Source: JAHDDY01 sp964549375
Lineage (GTDB): Bacteria > Pseudomonadota > Alphaproteobacteria > Rhodobacterales > Rhodobacteraceae
Direction: 5' to 3'
DNA: 11,917 bases
Assembly: GCA_964549375.1 (NCBI GenBank)
Contig: CAZJWF010000094.1
Location: 1-11,917, forward strand
How positions within the stretch are numbered: the stretch's first letter is position 1; every line of letters starts with the position of its first letter. Below the pieces are notes generated by a model. That model was not told the origin of the DNA and did not search any database. It saw only the letters and a program-made list of their open reading frames with translations. This document shows positions 5,929-11,917 of the stretch, piece after piece. The translations under genes were made by a program, and so were the position numbers.

Positions 5929-7184
5929 GCTTTGATCAGGTTTGCAGCTTCTTCAGGTACCATCCCCAAGCCGAAATGAATCCCCTGTCCGAAATCGACG
6001 CCCAAATCATCGAGCGCCGCGCTTTGTGCCGCGCTGGAGACACCCTCCGCCACCACTTTTGCATCCAGCAAATGGGCGAGTTCGACAATCTTAGTCAAGA
6101 TTGTCACCGCCCGTGCCGAAGACTCGGCGCTGTCTAGAAACGAGCGATCAATCTTGACCATGTCAACGGCGAGATCCCGCAGATACGCGAGATTGGAATA
6201 TTCCACGCCAAAATCATCCAGCGCAATCCACGCGCCGTCCGCACGCAAGGCCGCGAGAGCCGCGACTGCTTGCGGCATCTCAGAGATTTGAGCGGTCTCC
6301 GTCAGCTCGATGGTCAACGCCTTCAAGCCGACCTCCGCAAAAGCCCTCCGCGCCTCCAACACGAAATCCGCATTGGCGAGTTGGGGCGGCGAGACATTGA
6401 CCGCAATACGGTTTGGGGCAGCATCTCCGTGAGCCGCGCGCCATCCCTTCATTTGTGCGGCGGCAGATGCTAGGGCAATGCGGCCCAATTCATGGATCAA
6501 GCCGGTTTCCTCAGCGACACGAATGAACTTCGACGGGGAAAGCAGCCCAGCCTCATCATTCTCATCGATGACCCGCATCAACGCTTCAAACGACGTTACA
6601 CGTCCATCTGATAGTCGTACAACGGGTTGATAGTGCATGACGACCTGATTGGCGTCGATGGCGCGCTTGAGCACACTGACCGTCTGCGTTTCCGGCGTAT
6701 CGAGGGTCATCATCTCTCTATCGCCATTTCTCAGGTTGAGCGCGATGGCCACGCCGCTGCCCGCACTATTTGCCTGCTCCAGCGCGTCGGCCAGAGCGTT
6801 TCGAGCGGCGGCATCGTCCGCCGCGCATGGCGTGGTGGAAAAGGCCGCGTTGAAACGAGGGAAAATCGGACCGATAGACGAGTCCACTGGTTTGGCGAGT
6901 CCGTTCAACAGTCGGCGGACAACTGGAATTGGATCGCTGGCATCGCCGCTGCGCCGCCCAAGACGAATGACAAGCAAGTACTGATTGCGCGCCACCAGCG
7001 ACCGATCATCACCCGGACGGGCCGCATCGACGACGCGAGCGGCCAGCGCGTCGGCGACCTCTTCCGCTTCAGCTCCTAATCGCTGGACGTCCCCACCTGA
7101 CAACCGCACGGCAATACGGACCAACCAGCCTTTGCCACTCTCTCGGCGTTCGGTTTGGCGGCGTATGAAGCGGGGAAGTTTCAT
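5865..7184 (-). CDS. EAL-domain protein with a degenerate GGDEF-like N-terminal domain
   Basis: A cytoplasmic protein of the c-di-GMP network. Residues about 20-150 look like a diguanylate-cyclase fold that has lost its GG(D/E)EF signature (the strand-like ARNQYLLVIRL stands at that place). An EAL domain spans about 170-418: EAL at 200-202, Asn263, Glu293 (ELTE), Asp323-Asp324, Lys344, Asp346, Glu380 and Gln400, so most metal and substrate ligands of active phosphodiesterases are present. Two departures stand out: loop 6 reads DDFGVEYSN rather than DDFGTGYSS, and the AEGVE motif reads AEGVS. Activity may therefore be reduced, leaving a receptor role possible. There is no signal peptide or membrane helix, so it lacks an obvious sensor. 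It starts in an ATGA overlap with the acetyltransferase gene, and is the last gene of the thrC operon. Its 20-residue tail after the domain is encoded across the end of yqgE. Confidence 0.9.
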   Translation of the reverse strand: MKLPRFIRRQTERRESGKGWLVRIAVRLSGGDVQRLGAEAEEVADALAARVVDAARPGDDRSLVARNQYLLVIRLGRRSGDASDPIPVVRRLLNGLAKPVDSSIGPIFPRFNAAFSTTPCAADDAAARNALADALEQANSAGSGVAIALNLRNGDREMMTLDTPETQTVSVLKRAIDANQVVMHYQPVVRLSDGRVTSFEALMRVIDENDEAGLLSPSKFIRVAEETGLIHELGRIALASAAAQMKGWRAAHGDAAPNRIAVNVSPPQLANADFVLEARRAFAEVGLKALTIELTETAQISEMPQAVAALAALRADGAWIALDDFGVEYSNLAYLRDLAVDMVKIDRSFLDSAESSARAVTILTKIVELAHLLDAKVVAEGVSSAAQSAALDDLGVDFGQGIHFGLGMVPEEAANLIKAQADPPPAESSSGEMPNLDNA

Positions 7185-7792
7185 ACGATTTGTGGTTTCG
7201 GGTCTTGGGCGAGACGCGCATAAAGGACGTGATCGCGCACCGCGCCATTGACCTCCAGATAGCCGCGCACGATCCCTTCTACCCGAAACCCACTTCGTTC
7301 CAGCAAAGCACGTGAGGCGACGTTATCCTCCAGCGTGGCCGCTTCCACCCGGATCAAACCCAACGTCTGAAACGCAAAATCGATCACCCGCTCAACAGCA
7401 TCGCGCATATACCCTTGGCGCGTATATGCCTCGCCGACCCAATACCCCAGCGAGGCACTTCGTGATGGGCCGCGCCGGATGTTTGACAGAGTAATACCAC
7501 CAATCAGCGTGTCATTTTGGCGGTTGAACAACAGAAATGAAAATGCGCGTTCAGCACTGGCCTCAGCATTGGCCCAGCGGACGCGTCGCTTAAAGGCAGC
7601 GCGGGTCAGGTGATCGCGAGGCCAGCGCGGCTCCCAGCGTTGCAAGAACATCTGGCTGGTCTCGCGCAACTCAGACCATGCGGGTTGGTCATCCAAGACC
7701 GGAGGACGCAAACGCAGGCGGTCCGTCAGCAAGACAACAGGCTGGCGCGTTGTGCGGGGTGGACCCCATCCGAACAGCGCTCGCCAACTCAT
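7181..7792 (-). CDS. RimJ/RimL-type GNAT N-acetyltransferase
   Basis: Transfers acetyl from acetyl-CoA to an amine, in this subfamily often a protein N-terminus or a small molecule; the substrate cannot be told from sequence. The fold is complete in 203 residues: LLTDRLRLRPPVLDDQPAW opens the domain (21-39), LIGGITLSNIRRG is the central strand (96-108), and LGYWVGEAYTRQGYMRDA is the acetyl-CoA loop (115-132). VEAATLEDNVASRALLERSGF holds the Asn and the closing helix (149-169), and VRGYLEVNGAVRDHVLYA is the final strand pair. ATG 7792 lies two bases after the peptidase stop (TAG-GG-ATG). AGGG directly abuts the start, too close to act as a normal site, so translation by re-initiation from the upstream gene is likely. 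It overlaps the EAL gene by ATGA. Confidence 0.92.
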   Translation of the reverse strand: MSWRALFGWGPPRTTRQPVVLLTDRLRLRPPVLDDQPAWSELRETSQMFLQRWEPRWPRDHLTRAAFKRRVRWANAEASAERAFSFLLFNRQNDTLIGGITLSNIRRGPSRSASLGYWVGEAYTRQGYMRDAVERVIDFAFQTLGLIRVEAATLEDNVASRALLERSGFRVEGIVRGYLEVNGAVRDHVLYARLAQDPKPQIV

Positions 7793-7794
7793 CC

Positions 7795-9078
7795 CTAAGC
7801 CGCACGGTTGGTTAGATCGGGCAACCGGCCGGTTTCAGGGCCAAGATAAACCATCGAAGGTGCAGGACCATCGAGGATAGAGCGAGCCGCAGCACGCACG
7901 GCGGCGGCGTCGATCTGATCAACCATTTCGACGATCTCTTCCATCGGAATCGGACGCCCCCACAAAGAAATCTGCCGCGACAGCGATTCCGAACGACGCA
8001 TCGGTGATTCAAGGCCCATCACAAGGCCGGCTTTGGATTGCGCGCGGGCACGATTGACTTCGGCTTCAGTCAGCTCATCCGCAGCACGTTCAAAGACATC
8101 AAGCGTAAGCGAAACCATCTCTTCGGCTTGTTCGGGGCTGGTCGCCGCATAGATCGTCATAACGCCAGAATCTTCAAACGCTTCAGCATAGGCATAAATG
8201 CTGTAGCAAAGGCCGCGTTCTTCGCGGGCCTCTTGAAATAAACGCGAGGACATGCCGCCACCAAGGACCGCCGCCGCCGCTTGCGCCCGGAACTGAGCTG
8301 CGAAGTCACGCGAGTCAGGAGCTTCAAACCCAAGGCAGACATGGGCCTGTTCGACATCGCGAACCAGACGCTTTGATCCCGCCTGGTATTTTCCCGGGTC
8401 GCGTTGGGGCGCGGGACGTGAGGCCATATCGCCAAAGAGGCGCTCGGCAGCTTTGACGGTTTCATCGTGATCGACATAGCCCGCCGCCGCAAGCACCAGA
8501 CGGTCGGGCGCGTAGTGACGCTCCAGATACTCCGAAATCATCCGGCGATCGAAACTGAGCACCTTTTGCGGGGTACCGATAATCGGACGACCCAAAGCCT
8601 GATCGGGATAGCAAGTCTCCTGTAACGTCTCCAGAGCCGCCATTGACGGCATGTCGTTGCGTTCGCCGATTTCCTGCAAAATAACCTGACGCTCTTTTTC
8701 GATTTCACCCTCGTCAAAAGTCGAATCGCGCAAGATGTCAGCAATCAGGTCAATTGCCATCGGGACGTGCTCGGACAGCACCCGCGCCTGATACGCTGTG
8801 ACTTCGTAATCGGTGTAAGCGTTAAGATCCCCACCGACATTTTCAATCTCTTCGACAATCTGCTTGGCGTTGCGGGACGTCGTACCCTTAAAGGCCATAT
8901 GTTCCAGCATGTGCGAGAGGCCGCCCTCCTGAAAGGTTTCGTCCCGCGCGCCCGCCATCGCCGACACACTGAGCGCCGCAGACTTCACATGCGGCATATG
9001 CTCGGTGACAACACGAAAGCCATTAGACAGCGTCGTGGCCTGAACACGGCCTCCTTCGATTGAGATATGGTTCGTCAA
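7795..9078 (-). CDS. M16-family zinc peptidase (processing-peptidase-like)
   Basis: A metalloendopeptidase related to the mitochondrial processing peptidase beta subunit and to bacterial PepR/YmxG-type enzymes; natural substrates in bacteria are poorly known. The inverted zinc motif HxxEH is at 56-60 (HMLEH). The third ligand, Glu136 (ILQEI), lies exactly 76 residues after His60, as in active family members, so the enzyme should be catalytic. The C-terminal half (about 230-420) is the second, non-catalytic M16 domain, with the typical GGGMSSRLFQEAREERGLCYS segment. At 427 residues it is a complete single-chain member. Lacking a signal peptide, it should be cytoplasmic. The start is TTG at 9078: it forms a TTGA overlap with the thrC stop, GAGG lies a few bases upstream, and no ATG or GTG fits before the conserved N-terminus. 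Confidence 0.95.
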   Translation of the reverse strand: MTNHISIEGGRVQATTLSNGFRVVTEHMPHVKSAALSVSAMAGARDETFQEGGLSHMLEHMAFKGTTSRNAKQIVEEIENVGGDLNAYTDYEVTAYQARVLSEHVPMAIDLIADILRDSTFDEGEIEKERQVILQEIGERNDMPSMAALETLQETCYPDQALGRPIIGTPQKVLSFDRRMISEYLERHYAPDRLVLAAAGYVDHDETVKAAERLFGDMASRPAPQRDPGKYQAGSKRLVRDVEQAHVCLGFEAPDSRDFAAQFRAQAAAAVLGGGMSSRLFQEAREERGLCYSIYAYAEAFEDSGVMTIYAATSPEQAEEMVSLTLDVFERAADELTEAEVNRARAQSKAGLVMGLESPMRRSESLSRQISLWGRPIPMEEIVEMVDQIDAAAVRAAARSILDGPAPSMVYLGPETGRLPDLTNRAA

Positions 9079-10460
9079 ATTCTCGCCTCGCTGCGAATAT
9101 GCGCTTCGACGGTTGCAAGATCGTTCGGCAGAACCGTCATGCGTTCCTCGCGTTCATAAAGGTCCGCCATGTGAGGCGGAAGTTCGGCGATTTGTCCAGT
9201 CGCGTCTTTCACCACATCAGGAAACTTTGCGGGATGCGCGCAGGAAAGCGAGACCACTGGCCCCTCGACATTCCAATCCTGACCCGCCGCAACAGCAACC
9301 GCTGTATGCGGATCAATGATCATGCCGGTATCAGACAAAATCCCGGTAATCGTCGCATTGACTCGTGCACCGTCAATGCGGGCAGAATCGAAATCTTCGT
9401 GTAGGTGGTCAAGATGCCCTTGGGACAAAGAGAACGCGCCAGTCTTGGATAGGTCGTCCATCATCGATGACACCGCCTTACCGTCGCGGCCACAAAGTTC
9501 GAACAACAGACGCTCAAAATTTGAGCTGACCTGAATGTCCATGCTAGGCGAGGTAGTTTGCGTGGTCTCGGCTTTTTCATAGCGACCCGTTTGCAGCGTG
9601 CGGTGGAGAATGTCGTTCTCATTGGTCGCAATCAATAGACGACCAATTGGAAAACCCATCTGCTTGGCAACATAGCCCGCGAAGATATCCCCGAAATTGC
9701 CGGTCGGCACCGAGTAATTCACCGGCCCAGTACTGGCGAGCGCGACCGACGTCGTCGCGTAATACACCACCTGTCCCAAAATCCGCGCCCAGTTGATCGA
9801 GTTGACCGCGCCGAGGTTCATCGTATCCCGGAAATCGAGATCGTTGAACATCGCCTTGACCAGCGCCTGACAGGCATCGAAATCACCCTCGACAGCAATC
9901 GCATGGACATTGGCGTCGGTCGGCGTGGTCATCTGACGACGCTGCACCTCAGAGGTCCGATTGTGCGGGTAGAGGATAAATACATCGGCTCGCTCGCGAC
10001 CCTTGAACGCTTCCATCGCCGCTGAGCCGGTATCACCAGAGGTCGCCCCAACGATGCAGACACGAGCGTCGCGTTTGGCCAGAATATGATCGAATAAATG
10101 GCCGATGACCTGCATCGCAAGGTCTTTGAACGCTAGGGTTGGGCCGTGGAACAACTCCATCAGCCAGTGGTCCTCGGTCATCTGCCGCACGGGAACAATC
10201 GCGCGGTGCGAGAAATCGGCGTATGCGCGATCAATCAACTCGCGCAATTCATCGTGCGCAATCGCACCGCCCGTGAAAGGTAGCAATACCCGCGCCGCTA
10301 CCTCGGCGTAGGACAACCCTGCGAGATCTGCAATTTCGTCATCGGTCAGTTGAGGCCAAGCCTCTGGCACGTACAACCCGCCATCACGCGCCAATCCCGC
10401 AAGAACCGCATCTTCAAAATCAAGCACTTCGGCATTGCCGCGCGTACTAACGTATTTCAC
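9075..10460 (-). CDS. thrC: Threonine synthase
   Basis: Converts O-phosphohomoserine to threonine with pyridoxal phosphate, the last step of threonine biosynthesis in the cytoplasm. The N-terminus MKYVSTRG and DGGLYVPEAWPQL are hallmarks of the longer bacterial/fungal threonine synthase type. Lys112 in HGPTLAFKDLAMQ binds the cofactor; VGATSGDTGSAAMEAF is the phosphate loop, and NFGDIFAGYVAKQMG lies in the catalytic domain. At 461 residues it is full length. The start is GTG 10460, with AGGGAG six bases upstream and no ATG nearby. It heads the minus-strand operon running into the M16 peptidase, acetyltransferase and EAL genes, an order I recall from several alphaproteobacterial groups. Confidence 0.97.
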   Translation of the reverse strand: MKYVSTRGNAEVLDFEDAVLAGLARDGGLYVPEAWPQLTDDEIADLAGLSYAEVAARVLLPFTGGAIAHDELRELIDRAYADFSHRAIVPVRQMTEDHWLMELFHGPTLAFKDLAMQVIGHLFDHILAKRDARVCIVGATSGDTGSAAMEAFKGRERADVFILYPHNRTSEVQRRQMTTPTDANVHAIAVEGDFDACQALVKAMFNDLDFRDTMNLGAVNSINWARILGQVVYYATTSVALASTGPVNYSVPTGNFGDIFAGYVAKQMGFPIGRLLIATNENDILHRTLQTGRYEKAETTQTTSPSMDIQVSSNFERLLFELCGRDGKAVSSMMDDLSKTGAFSLSQGHLDHLHEDFDSARIDGARVNATITGILSDTGMIIDPHTAVAVAAGQDWNVEGPVVSLSCAHPAKFPDVVKDATGQIAELPPHMADLYEREERMTVLPNDLATVEAHIRSEARI

Positions 10461-10466
10461 GAATGA

Positions 10467-10483
10467 CTCCCTAACCTAGAGAG
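10467..10483 (-). promoter_or_regulatory. Small hairpin over the thrC ribosome binding site
   Basis: CTCCCTA-ACC-TAGAGAG pairs six of seven positions around a 3-base loop. On the minus strand the start-proximal arm is the AGGGAG Shine-Dalgarno of thrC. Folding would hinder initiation at its GTG start. The stem has one mismatch and could be fortuitous. No threonine-rich leader peptide or attenuator was seen. Confidence 0.25.
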
Positions 10484-10528
10484 GCAGACATTAGAGCATT
10501 TTCATAAAAAGTGGGACTCGGATTTAAA

Positions 10529-10557
10529 TCTAAACTGACGAATTTCCAGCAGGTAAA
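10529..10557 (-). promoter_or_regulatory. Weak candidate promoter of the thrC operon
   Basis: Read on the minus strand, TTTACC (10552-10557) and TTTAGA (10529-10534) are 17 bases apart, each a partial match to sigma-70 hexamers. The -10 candidate overlaps the edge of a perfect palindrome, GATTTAAATC (10521-10530). Some promoter is expected in this 178-base gap because thrC heads the operon; this is only the best of several poor matches. Confidence 0.25.
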
Positions 10558-10638
10558 GCCAGCCTGATGCGATACTGCGTCTCAAGTTCCTCGCTATGGT
10601 CAAACACGAACCCGCGATAGATTAGCTGCTTGGTCACG

Positions 10639-11868
10639 TTATCGATGCTCCGTGTCGGTACAGTGGATCGTACAGGCGTCCTCGACTTCAGGTCGCTCGC
10701 TCTGTTTACCCTCATTGCAAGCCTCGAGCGCGCGGCTCTCAGCGCGACGCGCGTTGCTGTATGCCGATGCCCAGCCGAAACGACCGTCAGTTCCAATCGC
10801 AAAGGAACGCGTAACCTGCGAGCCAAGAAACTCTTGCCATGCAGATAAACCTCGTTCCGACAGTCCTTCGGACGGAGGCAAATCGAGGTCAGTAGGATCC
10901 TCAGGCGACATTTTCCAATGTCGACATCCCGATATGACGAAGGAAAGAACAATTTCCGCACGCCAAAGCACCGTGTTCCCGCGCTGGTAAAGACGATGCC
11001 CATCCTCTGCATGAAGGATTGGTCCCGTCATCACCATTCGAGCCGGTCCGTCGAAGTTATCCAAATGTCCATGCGCCATGTCGGGTACGAAGAAGCGGTC
11101 GGTTGTCGAATAGAACCGAAGCGACGGACGCGCATCCTTCGTCCCAAATCTCTCAAACGCGCCAGACAATGCGTCGGCATTACAGTTCTCGCCATCACGC
11201 GCCGAACCGCGACCCGACGCAAAAGCAATTACACCTCTGGGTGCGCCGGGTTCCGAAGCAAGGGCAAGCGCGGCAAAACAACCCCCTGAAATACCAAGGG
11301 CGAGCATCTGATCCGGATCAACCCTCGGATCTTGGGCGAGCCAATTCAGGGCGGCCCGAAGATCTTGGGCACCCGTGCGGCCTCCGCGTTCATACCCGTC
11401 GACCTCAACCATATCGCATTGATCCTACCAGCCAACATAATGCCCGGAAGAGCGCGCGAAGCCGCGCCGAGCAATCACCGCTGCGATATAACCGCGACGC
11501 GCAAATTCTTCTGCCAGATGGCCATAATGGTGAAGACGTGTCGAACGCTGATGACGTGTGTTTCGGGGATTCCCGTGCGTAATCACGATGGCCGGACTGC
11601 GGGAACCTTTGGGAATAATCTTCGGCGCATAGATAAGGGCATCTAGCGCATGGTCGCCGCCATCAGGCGGGTCCGTCGGAATCGTGACGGCGAGCTGGGT
11701 CCGCACATTATCAATTTCATCCAATCCCAAAGGACGTGTTGCTTCGGCAGGCACTTTGGCCTTTTCAAGATCGGCGAAAGCGGGGGGTTCAAACGTCCCG
11801 ATCTGGTCGTCAGCATGGGTATGCGTAACCGTCCCGAAAATTAGAAAAACAACCGATGCGATCTTCAT
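10639..11868 (-). pseudogene. Exported alpha/beta hydrolase interrupted by an in-frame TAG
   Basis: A periplasmic or secreted serine hydrolase; substrate unknown. The reading frame runs unbroken for 409 residues except for TAG at codon 148. Before it: a signal peptide (MKIASVVFLIFGTVTHTHA), a strand-rich lead (QLAVTIPTDPPDGG), the oxyanion motif PAIVITHGNPRNTRH, and the helix HLAEEFARRGYIAAVIARRG. After it, in the same frame: the nucleophile elbow GISGG (Ser194 counting the stop as a residue), the acid in YSTTDRFF (Asp257) and the His in EDGHRLY (His291). A C-terminal extension with FAIGTDGRFGWAS and paired Cys (EAC...DAC) follows. Homology seems to continue smoothly across the stop (GW*DQCD). 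If translation ends there, the product lacks the whole triad; ATG 11412 could restart only the C-terminal 257 residues. It may be a recent pseudogene, a base-call error, or, less likely, a readthrough gene. Confidence 0.75.
11425..11427 (-). other. In-frame amber codon within the hydrolase
   Basis: The minus strand reads GGC TGG TAG GAT CAA TGC GAT ATG. Both flanking reading frames are the same frame, so this is a point nonsense codon and not a frameshift. CAG to TAG or TGG to TAG are single transitions that would explain it. The next base is G, not the C that usually favours amber readthrough. Confidence 0.85.
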
Positions 11869-11882
11869 ACCGCGTCTTTCTG

Positions 11883-11912
11883 TTTGTAATGTCCACCACA
11901 GTTTGCGGACAA
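11883..11912 (-). promoter_or_regulatory. Candidate promoter of the hydrolase gene
   Basis: On the minus strand, TTGTCC (11907-11912) and TACAAA (11883-11888) are spaced 18 bases apart. The predicted start of transcription would lie only about 8 bases before ATG 11868, giving an almost leaderless mRNA. That agrees with the lack of a clear Shine-Dalgarno there. If correct, the hydrolase is still transcribed despite its stop codon. Confidence 0.4.
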
Positions 11913-11917
11913 TTCAC

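Noticed and set aside
10461..10560. Threonine attenuator or riboswitch in the thrC leader
   Set aside because: No Thr-codon-rich leader peptide, terminator/antiterminator pair or known riboswitch motif could be found.
10530..11012. Minus-strand frame of 160 codons at the end of the hydrolase, considered as its frameshifted C-terminus
   Set aside because: The hydrolase frame itself carries the expected closing motifs (GRFGWAS, paired Cys) to TAA 10639, whereas this frame is Arg-rich and shows no family features.
11425..11427. Pyrrolysine or another recoded TAG
   Set aside because: No known pyrrolysine enzyme family is involved, no pyl gene is in the window, and other genes here end in TAG normally (for example 1712-1714 and the M16 gene).
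11019..11582. Plus-strand frame of 187 codons opposite the hydrolase
   Set aside because: The translation is Arg/Pro/Ser-rich with no domain, has no ribosome site, and mirrors the coded minus strand.

Overview
The window looks like a chromosomal segment from an alphaproteobacterium, most likely near Caulobacterales/Hyphomonadaceae/Maricaulales. The clues are moderately GC-rich coding DNA, the thrC, M16 peptidase, GNAT, EAL gene run that I recall from several alphaproteobacterial groups, a YdcH/DUF465-type protein upstream of hslV, and the sequence character of HslV, HslU and YqgE. The genus is not determinable by eye. I see no tRNA, rRNA, CRISPR array, transposase or phage gene, and no gene-free stretch longer than about 230 bases.

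Layout. (1) 1-1267: a plus-strand exported protein of unknown function (62-792) whose signal peptide and body lie in different frames. It converges, with a 23-base overlap, on a minus-strand exported protein with a DUF11-like fold (770-1267). (2) 1268-1495: an AT-rich divergent spacer with several small dyads. (3) 1496-4768, plus strand: a DUF465/YdcH-like protein, HslV protease, a polytopic membrane protein, and HslU ATPase. The membrane gene sits between the two halves of the HslVU protease and is one base from hslU. (4) 4947-5928, plus strand: a small exported protein with a Ser/Thr-rich tail, then YqgE/AlgH. (5) 5865-10460, minus strand: a tightly coupled operon read thrC, M16 zinc peptidase, RimJ-like acetyltransferase, EAL-domain protein, with junctions of 4-base overlap, 2-base gap and 4-base overlap. 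Its last gene overlaps the 3' end of yqgE by 64 bases. (6) 10639-11868, minus strand: an exported alpha/beta hydrolase interrupted by a single in-frame TAG.

How the genes work together. HslV and HslU form an ATP-dependent cytoplasmic protease; the intervening membrane protein is presumably co-transcribed and is the least expected element. ThrC completes threonine synthesis; its downstream partners act in proteolysis, N-terminal or amine acetylation, and c-di-GMP turnover or sensing, and appear linked by position rather than by a common pathway. The two outer genes, both exported proteins, each carry one apparent lesion (a frameshift and an amber codon). That points to gene decay, assembly error, or, less likely, recoding.

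I did not find a convincing new multi-gene system. The best leads are the hslV-membrane protein-hslU arrangement and the amber-split hydrolase.
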